48,508 nucleotides of DNA, from assembly GCA_902574425.1 (NCBI GenBank), contig CACGNA010000009.1, positions 1 through 48,508 of the forward strand. The letters are read 5' to 3'. This document shows positions 17,374-27,721 of this stretch, piece after piece (the stretch's first letter is position 1; each line of letters opens with the position of its first letter). Both the position numbers and the translations under genes were made by a program. The notes under the pieces are model-generated. The model was not told the origin of the DNA. It searched no databases and worked only from the letters and a program-made list of their open reading frames with translations. This DNA comes from an uncultured Prochlorococcus sp. GTDB lineage: Bacteria; Cyanobacteriota; Cyanobacteriia; PCC-6307; Cyanobiaceae.

Positions 17374-20282
17374 TAAGCACATTTTTTTTCTTCTAAAGTC
17401 TCTTCTTGATTTACATTGCAAGAACAAATTAAATTGCGATCACCGTATGCATTATTAATCCTAGAAACTGAAGACCAAAACTTAATAGTTGTTAGAGTTT
17501 TATAAGGAAAAGAAGCTTTTTCCTTTGAATAAGGATAATTCCAATTATCAGCAATCAACTCTTTAAGCGTATGAGGAGCATTACTTATTACATTATTATT
17601 ATTTAACTCAATATTATTTTCTATTTCACTTATTTCTTCCCCAATTAATAGCATAGCCTCACAAAATCTATCCAATTCTGCCAAACTCTCGCTTTCGGTA
17701 GGCTCTATCATTATGGTCTCTGGAACAGGCCAACTTATAGTTGGTGCATGAAAACTATAATCTATTAATCGTTTAGCTAAATCATTAACACTCAAACCAG
17801 TTTTGGATTTCAGATCTCTAAAATCTAAAATACATTCATGTGCGACAAAATTATTTTTTCCCTTATAAAGAATCTTAAATTTATGCTTTAAAGAATGCGC
17901 GATATAATTTGCAGATAAAATTGCATGCGCAGTTGCTTTCCTTAAACCACTAAGCCCAGACATTTTTATATACATCCAACTTATTGGAAGAATACTTGCA
18001 CTTCCATGTTTGGCAGAAGATACGTAATTGGAACTATTAGATAAATTATTATCCATTAAAGAATGAGTAGGAAGAAATGGGCTTAAAGTTTCTGATGCAG
18101 CAACTGGACCCACTCCTGGACCTCCACCTCCATGTGGAATGCAGAATGTTTTATGTAAATTCAAATGACAAACATCAACACCATAGTTCCCTGGTTTGCA
18201 TAATCCAACCTGAGCGTTCAGATTTGCTCCATCTAAATAGACAAATCCTCCAACAGAGTGAATTAAGTCACATATCTTTCTGATTTGCAATTCAAAAACT
18301 CCATGAGTAGAGGGGTAGGTCAACATAAGTGCTCCTATTTGGTTATCAAATTTCTTAACCTGTATCGACAAATCTTGAAAATCAATATTTCCTTCCTCAT
18401 CACATTCAACAGTTAAAACATCAAAACCTGCCATAACTGCACTAGCAGGATTTGTTCCATGAGCACTTTTAGGAATTAAACATTTTTTTCTTGTAAGATC
18501 GCCTTTTGATTCAAAATAAGAATTTATTGCCAATAAACCTGCAAACTCTCCTTGAGAGCCTGCATTTGGTTGAAAAGAAACTGATTTTAAACCAACGATA
18601 TCACTTATCCATTTTTCTAGGTCAGATATTATTGTGGAATAACCCTTAGTTTGATCTAGTGGAGAAAAAGGATGAATGGAAGATAAATTAGCCCACGAGA
18701 CTGGATTTAACTCTGCTGCAGAATTTAACTTCATGGTACAGCTTCCTAAAGGCATCATTCCATCTACCAAAGAAAAATCTTTTTCAGCAAGCCTGAATAT
18801 ATATCTCATTAATTCAGTTTCACTTTGGTAATTTGTGAATATATCTTGCTGCATCCATTCAGCGGATCTCAAAGCTATACTTTCAAGATGAAATCCTTTA
18901 TCAAATTTTATATGCTCTAAATCTTCTTTTTTTTCTAAAAGGCTTGCTATGAAAGTCACAATATCTTTGATTTCTTTTTCATTACTAAGCTCATCTAAAG
19001 AGATCCCAAAGCCAGTTGAATCTTCAATAGTTGATCCCAACGGCAAAATTCTTAAGTTATAACCATTTTTTAAAGCTTCATTATGGATCTTTTGGGAGTA
19101 TTCAGAATAAACGTCAACACTATCAAATCTAATCCCATCAGGAATATCAAAACCTAAATCAACCAAACATGATTCTAAATTTATTCTCAACTCCACTAAT
19201 CTCTTAGCAATTTGCATTAATCCAGAGGGTCCATGATAAATAGCATAAAAAGAAGAAATTATGGCTAACAAAGATTGAGCAGTACAAATATTACTAGTAG
19301 CCTTCTCCCTTCTAATGTGTTGTTCTCTTGTTTGCAATGCTAGTCTTAAAGACTTTTCTCCATTTTTAGAGAGAGTTTGCCCAACAATCCTTCCAGGTAT
19401 CAGCCTTTTATATTTTTCGCTACATGCAAAATATGCGGCATGGGGGCCACCAAAACCCATTGGAACCCCAAACCTTTGCATACTACCCACTGCAACATCA
19501 ACACCAAATTCAGAAATTGGTTTAATTAAAACTTGTGCCAGTGGATCAATACATGCCGTTACAATAATTTCTGATCTATGTGCTTGGGATATTAAGAATG
19601 TTGGATCAAATAATTCCCCATTTTTACCAGGTAATTGCAACAAAATCCCAAAAACATCATCATGATTAGGAAGGTTGCTTTGAGTAAAGCGTTTTAAGGA
19701 TATTCCCAAAGGTTTTGCTCTGGTTTGTAGAACATTAAAGGTATGATCAAAAACATTTGATTCAACTAAGTAGACTTTTGAAGATTTATTTTTTCTTGCG
19801 GCAAAACTCATGGCCATCGCTTCTGCAGCAGCAGTGCCCTCATCTAACAAAGATGCATTGGCGACAGGGAATCCTGTTAGTTCACAGACAATAGTCTGAA
19901 AATTAAATAGAGCTTCTAACCTTCCTTGTGCAATTTCTGCTTGGTATGGAGTATAAGACGTGTACCACCTGGGATTTTCGAGAACATGTCTTTGTATTAC
20001 TTTAGGCATGTGATTGTCATAATAACCAAGGCCTATTAGTGATCTCATTTTGGTATTTTTCTTCGCAATCTCTTCTAATTCATTTAAAGCCTCAATTTCT
20101 GAACAACCTTGAGGCAATATTTCTGAAGATTTATCTTTAAGCTGAATATCTTCAGGAATTACTTGATTTATAAATTGATCAATATTATTAAAACCAAGCT
20201 TATTAAGCATAATTTTCTCATCAATATCACTCAAACCAAGGTGTCTATTAATAAATAAATCGGAAGTAACTTCTGATTTCAT
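17373..20282 (-). CDS. gcvP: Glycine dehydrogenase (decarboxylating), P-protein
   Basis: GcvP decarboxylates glycine with pyridoxal phosphate and passes the aminomethyl group to lipoyl-GcvH, the first step of the glycine cleavage system. In cyanobacteria this serves photorespiratory glycine and one-carbon supply. The 969-residue protein is the fused single-chain form. The PLP lysine is Lys711 in LNLHKTF, followed by the glycine-rich loop HGGGGPGVGP. The N-terminal half retains the second transaminase-like domain. It lies 44 bp after gcvH on the same strand. The T-protein gene is about 18 kb away at 38150, and the L-protein is not in the window. Confidence 0.97.
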   Translation of the reverse strand: MKSEVTSDLFINRHLGLSDIDEKIMLNKLGFNNIDQFINQVIPEDIQLKDKSSEILPQGCSEIEALNELEEIAKKNTKMRSLIGLGYYDNHMPKVIQRHVLENPRWYTSYTPYQAEIAQGRLEALFNFQTIVCELTGFPVANASLLDEGTAAAEAMAMSFAARKNKSSKVYLVESNVFDHTFNVLQTRAKPLGISLKRFTQSNLPNHDDVFGILLQLPGKNGELFDPTFLISQAHRSEIIVTACIDPLAQVLIKPISEFGVDVAVGSMQRFGVPMGFGGPHAAYFACSEKYKRLIPGRIVGQTLSKNGEKSLRLALQTREQHIRREKATSNICTAQSLLAIISSFYAIYHGPSGLMQIAKRLVELRINLESCLVDLGFDIPDGIRFDSVDVYSEYSQKIHNEALKNGYNLRILPLGSTIEDSTGFGISLDELSNEKEIKDIVTFIASLLEKKEDLEHIKFDKGFHLESIALRSAEWMQQDIFTNYQSETELMRYIFRLAEKDFSLVDGMMPLGSCTMKLNSAAELNPVSWANLSSIHPFSPLDQTKGYSTIISDLEKWISDIVGLKSVSFQPNAGSQGEFAGLLAINSYFESKGDLTRKKCLIPKSAHGTNPASAVMAGFDVLTVECDEEGNIDFQDLSIQVKKFDNQIGALMLTYPSTHGVFELQIRKICDLIHSVGGFVYLDGANLNAQVGLCKPGNYGVDVCHLNLHKTFCIPHGGGGPGVGPVAASETLSPFLPTHSLMDNNLSNSSNYVSSAKHGSASILPISWMYIKMSGLSGLRKATAHAILSANYIAHSLKHKFKILYKGKNNFVAHECILDFRDLKSKTGLSVNDLAKRLIDYSFHAPTISWPVPETIMIEPTESESLAELDRFCEAMLLIGEEISEIENNIELNNNNVISNAPHTLKELIADNWNYPYSKEKASFPYKTLTTIKFWSSVSRINNAYGDRNLICSCNVNQEETLEEKKCA

Positions 20283-20326
20283 ATCAAATTTTTTCTATAA
20301 CTTACACTATTGATAAAGATTTTGCT

Positions 20327-20716
20327 TTAATTTGGCATAACCTTTGATTTATATGCATCTGAAGTCATCAAATCATCAAATGATACTTTTGATTCAGGTT
20401 TCAAAATAACTAACCAACCTTCTCCAATCGGATCATTCTGCAAAAGCTCAGGATTATCAATAACACTTTCATTGACAGATACTATTTCTCCTGAAAAAGG
20501 CAGGTAGACTTCCTCAACGGCCTTAACAGATTCTATTGTTCCAAAAGTCTCACCTTTCTCTAAAGTCTTCCCTTGATCAGCTAACTCAACAAAAACAATA
20601 TCTCCTAATTGATCTATAGCAAATTCACTAACTCCAATTTTTAAAAATCCATTTTCTTCCAAGACATACTCATGGGTATCAGCATAGTTAAAATTGTCTG
20701 GAAACTGGTAAGACAT
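20327..20716 (-). CDS. gcvH: Glycine cleavage system H protein
   Basis: GcvH is the small lipoyl-carrying shuttle between the P, T and L proteins. The lipoyl-attachment lysine is Lys65 in IESVKAVEEV, within the expected beta-hairpin. Length 129 is normal. It starts 2 bp after the stop of the PLP lyase-like gene and is followed by gcvP, so the three are almost certainly one transcript. Confidence 0.97.
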   Translation of the reverse strand: MSYQFPDNFNYADTHEYVLEENGFLKIGVSEFAIDQLGDIVFVELADQGKTLEKGETFGTIESVKAVEEVYLPFSGEIVSVNESVIDNPELLQNDPIGEGWLVILKPESKVSFDDLMTSDAYKSKVMPN

Positions 20717-20718
20717 GA

Positions 20719-22011
20719 TTAAGTTGATAAAGAAAGTAGAGAATCCTTTGAAATTAATTTTTCCTCTAATAGTTCAGATAATAATTGAATTAGTGCAATT
20801 TTGATGTGAGCTATGTGAGAACCACCTTGAACAAAAATATTGTAAGGATCTCTTAGAGGAGCATCGGCGGAAAATTCACTTGTACTACCTTCAATAAATG
20901 TACCTCCTGCCATTAATAATTTTGAATCATATCCATCCATTGATGATGGAACAACATTAAGAAAAGAATCTACTGGTGAAGAATTCTGAAAAGATTGACA
21001 AACTTTTTGTACTAAATCAGGATTATTCAATCTTACTGACTGAATAAGATCAGATCTATACGTTGCTGGCTCTGGCAAAACCTTAAATCCCAAATTTTTA
21101 AAAACTGCTGCAACCATATCAGCACCTTTTAGTGATTCGTGAACAATTTGTGGTGCTAAAAACAAACCTTGCAAAATTAATCTTCCTAGTCCAAAATTTA
21201 TTCCAGCAGATGAACCAATACCTGGTGAGGTTAATCTAGAACACGCCATCTCAACCAACTCTGCATCTCCTGCAACATACCCACCAGTAGGAACGATTGT
21301 CCCTCCCAAATTTTTAATCAATGATCCAGCAATTATATTTGCCCCTTTAGAAATTGGTTCACTATCTTCAACAAGCTCCCCATAACAGTTATCAACAAAA
21401 CATATGCAGTTAGGATCAAGAGAGTGAATCAGACTACAAATTTTTTCTATCTCATGATTAGTAAGAGATTTTCTCCAACTATATCCACAACTTTTTTGTA
21501 TAAATACTAATTTGCATGAATTTTCTTGAAAAGAATGAACAATTTTTTCTTCAAAAGAATCAAAATTCTCACAGATATTTATTTGCTTATAGTCAATCTC
21601 AAAATCTTTAAGTGAGCCTTTACCTCCTCCCCTTATTCCTATCACTTCTTCTAATGTGTCATATGGTTGTCCTGTGAGAGATAACATCACATCTCCAGGC
21701 CTAAGAATTCCAAATAATACAGAACTTATTGCATGCGTTCCACTTACAAATTGCATCCTCACAGCTGCCTTTTCAGCAAGAAACAATCTTGCAAAAACCG
21801 CATCAATTTTTTCTCTAGATATATCACCATGACCACTACCAGAAGATTGATTGAAATGACTAGTAGAAACTTTTTCTTCCTTAAAAATTTTCAAAATATT
21901 TTCTAATTTCTGGAAAACCTGATTGGATCTTTCTTGAAAAACTTGACTTAAACTCTCTTCTACAGAAAGAACAGCGTTTTCAGCCAGCTTTAAGTTATTG
22001 TTTAGTGTCAT
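20719..22011 (-). CDS. PLP-dependent C-S lyase-like protein (aluminium-resistance family)
   Basis: This 430-residue fold-type I PLP enzyme belongs to the family annotated as methionine gamma-lyase or aluminium-resistance protein (COG4100 type). The PLP lysine is Lys233 in AGSLIKNLGG, with a substrate-side aspartate in CFVDNCYGE. The N-terminal GSGHGD and the HAISSVLFG segments are also typical. The true substrate is not established for the family; cleavage of a sulfur amino acid is inferred from fold-type relatives. It sits 18 bp after an HTH-like gene and 2 bp before gcvH, so it is probably expressed with glycine cleavage genes. Confidence 0.85.
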   Translation of the reverse strand: MTLNNNLKLAENAVLSVEESLSQVFQERSNQVFQKLENILKIFKEEKVSTSHFNQSSGSGHGDISREKIDAVFARLFLAEKAAVRMQFVSGTHAISSVLFGILRPGDVMLSLTGQPYDTLEEVIGIRGGGKGSLKDFEIDYKQINICENFDSFEEKIVHSFQENSCKLVFIQKSCGYSWRKSLTNHEIEKICSLIHSLDPNCICFVDNCYGELVEDSEPISKGANIIAGSLIKNLGGTIVPTGGYVAGDAELVEMACSRLTSPGIGSSAGINFGLGRLILQGLFLAPQIVHESLKGADMVAAVFKNLGFKVLPEPATYRSDLIQSVRLNNPDLVQKVCQSFQNSSPVDSFLNVVPSSMDGYDSKLLMAGGTFIEGSTSEFSADAPLRDPYNIFVQGGSHIAHIKIALIQLLSELLEEKLISKDSLLSLST

Positions 22012-22029
22012 TAATTATGAAGACTCATG

Positions 22030-22728
22030 TTATTTTTCAGAAGCTAAATTTCTTAATTCTGCGAGGAAAGCATTAGGTCCTCTACCCTTAAAATAAGAGA
22101 GTTTTTTTGAAGACTCATATAAATCAATCAGTTCTCCATCTAATTCTTCTGCCGTATAGTCTCTTATTCCTGCTATTACCTCAGCAAAACGTTCTCTACG
22201 GGTAGATTTATTCACAGCATAGGCACCCATTACCTGAATTTTACATGATCTCCAAGCCTTATTCTGGCAAAAATGCACTGAAAGGGCATCACTTAAAGCA
22301 GAAGCTTCTTCATCTTCTATATACCAGTCAAAAGATGAAGGGAGAGATTGTAATCCTGAAAATATCTCAAATAACTCCCCAGCAGACAATGGATTACCAG
22401 AATCATTTTTCAAGGGTAATGCAGACTCTTGCAAAGATTTCCATAACTCTGGGTAATCACTTTCTAAACGATCCCTGATTTTTTCTATGCCTTGATCAAG
22501 AATCGTATTGACTTGAGCTAAAGCAAGAAAAACTTCAGGCCCAGGCGAAGATAACTTTCCATTCCTAAGATTAGAAATTTGCGAATTATGAACTTTACCT
22601 AAATCAAGAATTTCAGAAAGTAATGGTAAAACCTTATGTGACCAACCATTTCTCTCATGCCAGAGGTGTATCAAATGAGCCATAGCCCTTCGACCTCTAG
22701 ATAATTTATCGCGATATCCGAGACTCAC
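22030..22728 (-). CDS. Hypothetical protein with possible HTH segment
   Basis: I cannot assign this 232-residue protein to a characterised family. Residues about 47-75 (containing HNSQISNLRNGKL) resemble the recognition-helix region of Cro/XRE-type DNA-binding domains. The rest looks soluble and mainly helical, with no transmembrane segment. The start is GTG at 22728; the first in-frame ATG would remove 15 residues of plausible sequence. It heads the gcvH-gcvP run and is divergent from the desaturase, so a regulatory role for either side is conceivable but unproven. Confidence 0.7.
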   Translation of the reverse strand: MSLGYRDKLSRGRRAMAHLIHLWHERNGWSHKVLPLLSEILDLGKVHNSQISNLRNGKLSSPGPEVFLALAQVNTILDQGIEKIRDRLESDYPELWKSLQESALPLKNDSGNPLSAGELFEIFSGLQSLPSSFDWYIEDEEASALSDALSVHFCQNKAWRSCKIQVMGAYAVNKSTRRERFAEVIAGIRDYTAEELDGELIDLYESSKKLSYFKGRGPNAFLAELRNLASEK

Positions 22729-22803
22729 AGATAATTAAACTTATCAATAGTATAGTATGATAATATTACATATCGGTAATTTTGAAAATAGCATTTAAAT
22801 ATC

Positions 22804-23742
22804 ATGAACTCAGTAATTTTCCAAGAAACAGCAAAATTAAAAAAACCTGTTCCAGCTGAAAAAGTTACAGAACTCTCAGAAAAACTACTAGAACCTTCCA
22901 AGCATTCAAGAAAATATCCCCCAAGGCTTCATAAAACTTGGGGAACAATTGCTTTCATGGTGGCGATTCATATTCTTTCTTTAGTAGCAATACAACCAAA
23001 ATTCTGGAGTCTACCGGCAGTTGTATCATTATTATTTTTTTACTGGGTGACTGCTTGTTTAGGAGTCACTCTTGGATATCACAGATTGTTATCCCACAGA
23101 TCCTTCATGGTTCCAAGATGGTTAGAAAGATTTTTTGCTACCTGCGGAGCCATAAGTTGCCAGCATGGACCTATAGACTGGGTAGGCTTACATAGACATC
23201 ACCACTCTTTTTCTGATACAGAAGTAGATCATCACAATAGTAAAAAGGGGTTTTGGTGGAGTCATATGGGTTGGATGTTCAAAGATGTTGAAGCACTAAA
23301 AACTGTTCCAAAACTAAGTGCAGATTTAATTAAAGATCCATATTATAGATTTCTAAATAAATATTTTTTATTCTTACAGATTCCTATTGGACTTTCTTTG
23401 TACGCTATAGGTCAGAAATTAGGAGTTGGGGGCTGGGCTATGGTACTTTGGGGAATTCCATTGAGACTTGTGGTGGTTTATCACATAACTTGGCTAGTAA
23501 ACTCGGCAACTCATTGTTGGGGTAAAGCGCCTTTTGACAGCGGTGATTCATCCAAAAATAATGCCTGGGTTGCTGCATTAACATTTGGAGAAGGCTGGCA
23601 CAATAATCATCATGCATTTCCTAACTCGGCAAAACAAGGATTATTTAGAGGTCAAATTGATTTAACTTGGGAACATATTAAGATTCTTGCAAAATTAGGT
23701 CTTGCAAAAAAAGTAAAGTTACCCTCTAGGTCTTATTATTAA
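22804..23742 (+). CDS. desC: Acyl-lipid delta-9 desaturase
   Basis: This is a membrane di-iron fatty acid desaturase that puts the first double bond into acyl chains of membrane lipids, using ferredoxin as electron donor in cyanobacteria. The three histidine boxes are intact: HRLLSH (93-98), HRHHH (130-134) and HNNHH (266-270). Hydrophobic segments flank them near 47-90 and 185-235. Length 312 fits the DesC type. It is divergent from the HTH-like gene over 75 AT-rich bp that probably contain its promoter, and it is followed by rplI. Confidence 0.93.
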   Translation: MNSVIFQETAKLKKPVPAEKVTELSEKLLEPSKHSRKYPPRLHKTWGTIAFMVAIHILSLVAIQPKFWSLPAVVSLLFFYWVTACLGVTLGYHRLLSHRSFMVPRWLERFFATCGAISCQHGPIDWVGLHRHHHSFSDTEVDHHNSKKGFWWSHMGWMFKDVEALKTVPKLSADLIKDPYYRFLNKYFLFLQIPIGLSLYAIGQKLGVGGWAMVLWGIPLRLVVVYHITWLVNSATHCWGKAPFDSGDSSKNNAWVAALTFGEGWHNNHHAFPNSAKQGLFRGQIDLTWEHIKILAKLGLAKKVKLPSRSYY

Positions 23743-23763
23743 ATAATATTGTTAAATATTTTC

Positions 23764-24219
23764 ATGGCTAAAAGAGTACAAGTCGCATTAACTGAATCAA
23801 TCGTCTCGCTCGGTAAAGAAGGCGACTTAGTTGAAGTAGCACCTGGATATGCAAGAAATTTTCTATTACCTTATGGCAAGGCGATGAATGTAACACCAGC
23901 AGTTCTTAAACAAATTGAAAGGAAAAAAGAAAAAGAAAAAATTGCTGCTGACAAATTAAAGCAAGAAGCTCTTGATTTCCAAACTGCATTAAAAACAATA
24001 GGAAGATTCACCATTAAAAAACAGGTTGGTGAAGATGGTGTACTGTTTGGAACTGTGACCAATGGGGATGTTGCTGAAGCAATACAAGAAGCAACCAAAA
24101 AAGAAATTGATAGGAGAAACATCACAGTTCCTGATATTCATAATTTGGGTTCCTTTACAGCAAAACTAAAATTACATCAAGAAGTTAATGCAGAAATAAA
24201 TATTGAAGTAACAAGTTAA
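23764..24219 (+). CDS. rplI: 50S ribosomal protein bL9
   Basis: Protein bL9 binds 23S rRNA near the L1 stalk. The signature [16 protein letters not shown] lies at about residues 26-41. I start at ATG 23764, giving 151 residues that begin [13 protein letters not shown] at 23749 would add five residues with no family support. It is followed by dnaB after 58 bp, a frequent bacterial pairing. Confidence 0.95.
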   Translation: MAKRVQVALTESIVSLGKEGDLVEVAPGYARNFLLPYGKAMNVTPAVLKQIERKKEKEKIAADKLKQEALDFQTALKTIGRFTIKKQVGEDGVLFGTVTNGDVAEAIQEATKKEIDRRNITVPDIHNLGSFTAKLKLHQEVNAEINIEVTS

Positions 24220-24277
24220 TCAATTTGTTGCATTATTTTGAAAAGTAGCCAGAGTATATATCTAAGTAATTAAAGAT

Positions 24278-25660
24278 ATGAGTTCAGTACCTTTTCAAAA
24301 TAATGGCCAAAATAAAAACTTTAAAAAAGATTTTAATAGTGAAAATTCTGGGTTAGTACCTCCTCAAAACATTCAAGCGGAAGAAGCGGTCCTCGGTGGC
24401 ATACTTCTTGACCCAGATGCAATCGGCAGAATTGCCGATTTAATAAAACCTGAAGCTTTTTACATAAATGCTCATCGCGAGATTTATAGAACATCATTAA
24501 TGTTGCATACCCAGGGAAAACCAACTGATTTAACATCAATGAGTGCATGGTTAGCAGATAATGGATCACTAGAAAAAATTGGAGGTAACAACAAATTAGT
24601 AGAACTAGTGGAAAATGTATCCTCTACAGCGTCAATAGAACAAGTTGCTAGTTTAATTAACGATAAATTCATGAGAAGACAACTCATCAGATCTGGGAAT
24701 GAGGTAGTTCAACTAGGTTTTGATCAGACCCAAGATACTAATGAAGTATTAGATAAAGCCGAGCAAAAAATATTTGAAATCAGTCAAGAAAAACCTTCAA
24801 AAGGTCTAACTCAAGCAGCTGAAATACTTACCAGTACTTTCAATGAAATAGAGTCGAGATCGTTAGGAGCTTCAGTAGCTGGAATTCCAGTAAATTTTTA
24901 CGACCTTGATGCTATGACTCAAGGCTTTCAAAGAAGTGATTTAATAATCGTGGCCGGAAGACCTTCAATGGGAAAAACCTCAATGGTGCTAAACCTTGCG
25001 AAGAATGTTGCTCAATCTCAAGATTTACCTGTGTGTGTATTTAGCCTTGAAATGAGTAAAGAACAATTGACATATAGATTACTTTCTATGGAAGTAGGAA
25101 TCGAAAGTGGCAGGCTAAGAACAGGTAGATTGCAACAAGATGAATGGCCACTACTTGGAGAAGGTATAAATTCATTAGGTCAACTACCAATATTTATAGA
25201 TGACAAACCTAACCTAAGTGTTTTAGAGATGAGATCTTTATGTAGAAGATTAATAGCTGAACAAAAAAAAGAACTTGGATTAATTGTGATTGATTACCTC
25301 CAATTAATGGAAGGAACAACTCCTGACAATAGAGTGCAAGAACTGTCACGGATAACAAGAGGCCTTAAAAGTATGGCTAGAGAATTAAAAGTTCCAGTTG
25401 TTGCTTTGTCTCAACTTAGTAGAGGAGTAGAGTCTCGAACAAACAAAAGACCAATGTTAAGCGATCTAAGAGAATCAGGTTCTATTGAACAAGACGCAGA
25501 TTTAGTATTAATGATTTACAGAGATGAATACTACAATCCAGAGACTGAAGATAGAGGTATAACAGAGATTATTGTCACTAAACATAGAAATGGACCCGTA
25601 GGAACTGTTAAATTATTATTTGAACCTCAATTTACAAGATTTAGGAATTTAGCTAATTAA
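24278..25660 (+). CDS. dnaB: Replicative DNA helicase
   Basis: DnaB is the hexameric replicative helicase that unwinds DNA at the fork. The N-terminal collar domain contains the typical QAEEAVLGGILLD segment (33-45). Walker A is GRPSMGKT at 227-234, and Walker B lies in LIVIDYLQLM. The protein is 460 residues with no intein, unlike dnaB of several other cyanobacteria. It lies 58 bp after rplI and 12 bp before mnmG, so these may be co-transcribed. Confidence 0.97.
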   Translation: MSSVPFQNNGQNKNFKKDFNSENSGLVPPQNIQAEEAVLGGILLDPDAIGRIADLIKPEAFYINAHREIYRTSLMLHTQGKPTDLTSMSAWLADNGSLEKIGGNNKLVELVENVSSTASIEQVASLINDKFMRRQLIRSGNEVVQLGFDQTQDTNEVLDKAEQKIFEISQEKPSKGLTQAAEILTSTFNEIESRSLGASVAGIPVNFYDLDAMTQGFQRSDLIIVAGRPSMGKTSMVLNLAKNVAQSQDLPVCVFSLEMSKEQLTYRLLSMEVGIESGRLRTGRLQQDEWPLLGEGINSLGQLPIFIDDKPNLSVLEMRSLCRRLIAEQKKELGLIVIDYLQLMEGTTPDNRVQELSRITRGLKSMARELKVPVVALSQLSRGVESRTNKRPMLSDLRESGSIEQDADLVLMIYRDEYYNPETEDRGITEIIVTKHRNGPVGTVKLLFEPQFTRFRNLAN

Positions 25661-25672
25661 ATCAATCCTAAA

Positions 25673-27640
25673 ATGCAAGATCATCAATCACTAAATGAAT
25701 CTTTTGACATAATCGTCATTGGAGGAGGACATGCAGGATGCGAAGCAGCTATAACAACAGCAAAATTAGGATTTTCAACAGCCTTATTTACAATCAATCT
25801 AGATAGGATTGCATGGCAACCTTGTAACCCTGCAGTTGGTGGGCCAGCAAAAAGTCAGTTAGTTCATGAAGTTGATGCATTAGGAGGAATTATTGGAAAA
25901 TTAGCTGATGAAACAGCAATTCAAAAGAGGATATTAAATGCAAGTAGAGGCCCAGCCGTATGGGCATTAAGAGCTCAAACGGATAAAAGAGAATATTCAA
26001 AAAGGATGATCGAAATACTACAAAATACAGATAATTTATCCTTGAAAGAGGCAATGATTACTGAACTTGATATTGCAAAAAACGAGGTAATTGGATTGAA
26101 CTCAAAAAAAATCATCCAAAAACGAATAAAGGGTGTAAAAACTTTCTTTGGTAGTTATTATTCAGCGAGATCAGTTATCATTACAGCTGGTACTTTTTTA
26201 GAAGGAAGAATATGGATAGGCAATAAATCAATGTCAGCTGGTAGATCTGGTGAACAAGCGGCACAAGGTCTTACTCAAAACTTGCACGAAATTGGAATAA
26301 GAACAGAACGGTTAAAAACAGGAACTCCAGCAAGAGTAGATAAAAAAAGTATATTTTTTGATGAATTAGATATTCAACCAAGTACAGCAGGTGATAAATA
26401 TTTTTCGTTTGACCCAGATATCAAAAATAATATGCCCCAGGTTAGTTGTCACATAACAAGAACAACTTCTAAAACACATCAACTAATAAGAGATAATTTA
26501 CATTTAACTCCCATTTACGGTGGTTTTATTGATAGTAAGGGGCCAAGATATTGTCCATCGATTGAAGATAAAATAGTTAAATTTGCTGATAAAGAATCAC
26601 ATCAAATTTTCTTAGAACCAGAAGGAATTAATACTCCTGAAATATATGTTCAAGGATTTTCTACAGGTTTACCCGAAAATATTCAATTAAAACTTTTAAG
26701 AACCTTACCTGGATTAAGTAACTGTAAAATGTTGCGACCAGCATATGCTGTTGAGTATGAATATATACCTGCAACACAGCTCCAAACATCACTAGAAACA
26801 AAAGAAATTGAATATTTATTTAGCGCTGGGCAAATTAATGGAACTACTGGTTATGAAGAAGCAGCTGCACAAGGATTAGTTGCAGGAATCAATGCGACAA
26901 GAAAACTAAACAAAAGAGATCCAATAATCTTTACTAGGGAAAACAGCTATATAGGAACAATGATTAATGATTTAATTACTAAAGATCTCAAAGAACCATA
27001 TAGAGTTCTTACTAGTAGGAGTGAATACAGGTTAACCCTAAGAGGAGATAATGCAGATAGAAGATTAACCCCATTAGGTTATCAAATAGGGCTAATTGAT
27101 GAGAAAAGATGGTCGGCTTATCAAGAAAAAATGAAATTACTTGAAGAAGAGAAATTAAGACTAAAAAACACCCGTTTAAAAAATACCGATGAAATAGCGA
27201 AAAAAATAGAATTAGACACAGGATCAAAAATCAAAGGCTCAACGACTTTGAAAGAACTCTTAAAAAGACCAAACTTTCATTATTCAGATCTAATTAAATA
27301 TAATTTAACTGAAAAAGATCTTGCTTCTTCAATACAGGAAGGTGTTGATATAGATATTAAATACGAGGGTTATCTTAAAAGACAAAAAAACAACATTGAA
27401 CAAATAAATCGTCAAAGCTGTAAATCTTTGCCTCAAGAAATAAATTATGAAAAGATAGATACATTATCTTTAGAAGCTAGAGAAAATTTGAATAAGATAA
27501 AGCCAAAAAATTTTGGTGATGCTTCAAAAATTCCTGGAGTTAGCAAAGCTGATTTAACTGCATTACTTGTTTGGCTAAAAATAAGAGAAATAAAAAAAGA
27601 AAAGGCAAATATTTTTCCTGAAAAAAAGTTATCATCTTAA
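25673..27640 (+). CDS. mnmG: tRNA uridine-34 carboxymethylaminomethyl enzyme MnmG
   Basis: MnmG (GidA) works with MnmE to add a carboxymethylaminomethyl group to the wobble uridine of certain tRNAs, using FAD and a folate one-carbon unit. The FAD-binding motif [10 protein letters not shown] is at 17-26. The family patterns [11 protein letters not shown] and [11 protein letters not shown] are both present in the middle. The helical C-terminal domain that contacts MnmE covers about 555-640. Length 655 is typical. It follows dnaB by 12 bp. Confidence 0.97.
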   Translation: MQDHQSLNESFDIIVIGGGHAGCEAAITTAKLGFSTALFTINLDRIAWQPCNPAVGGPAKSQLVHEVDALGGIIGKLADETAIQKRILNASRGPAVWALRAQTDKREYSKRMIEILQNTDNLSLKEAMITELDIAKNEVIGLNSKKIIQKRIKGVKTFFGSYYSARSVIITAGTFLEGRIWIGNKSMSAGRSGEQAAQGLTQNLHEIGIRTERLKTGTPARVDKKSIFFDELDIQPSTAGDKYFSFDPDIKNNMPQVSCHITRTTSKTHQLIRDNLHLTPIYGGFIDSKGPRYCPSIEDKIVKFADKESHQIFLEPEGINTPEIYVQGFSTGLPENIQLKLLRTLPGLSNCKMLRPAYAVEYEYIPATQLQTSLETKEIEYLFSAGQINGTTGYEEAAAQGLVAGINATRKLNKRDPIIFTRENSYIGTMINDLITKDLKEPYRVLTSRSEYRLTLRGDNADRRLTPLGYQIGLIDEKRWSAYQEKMKLLEEEKLRLKNTRLKNTDEIAKKIELDTGSKIKGSTTLKELLKRPNFHYSDLIKYNLTEKDLASSIQEGVDIDIKYEGYLKRQKNNIEQINRQSCKSLPQEINYEKIDTLSLEARENLNKIKPKNFGDASKIPGVSKADLTALLVWLKIREIKKEKANIFPEKKLSS

Positions 27641-27721
27641 AAGCAATCTCAAAGAGCACTGAATAATAAACTTTTTAAGTCACCAAAAATATTATGGGAA
27701 GAAAAAGCCTCTACTTTTTTA

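Noticed and set aside
22764-22778. NtcA-like site (GTA...TAC) before the desaturase
   Set aside because: The half sites are nine bases apart, not the eight of the NtcA consensus, in very AT-rich DNA.
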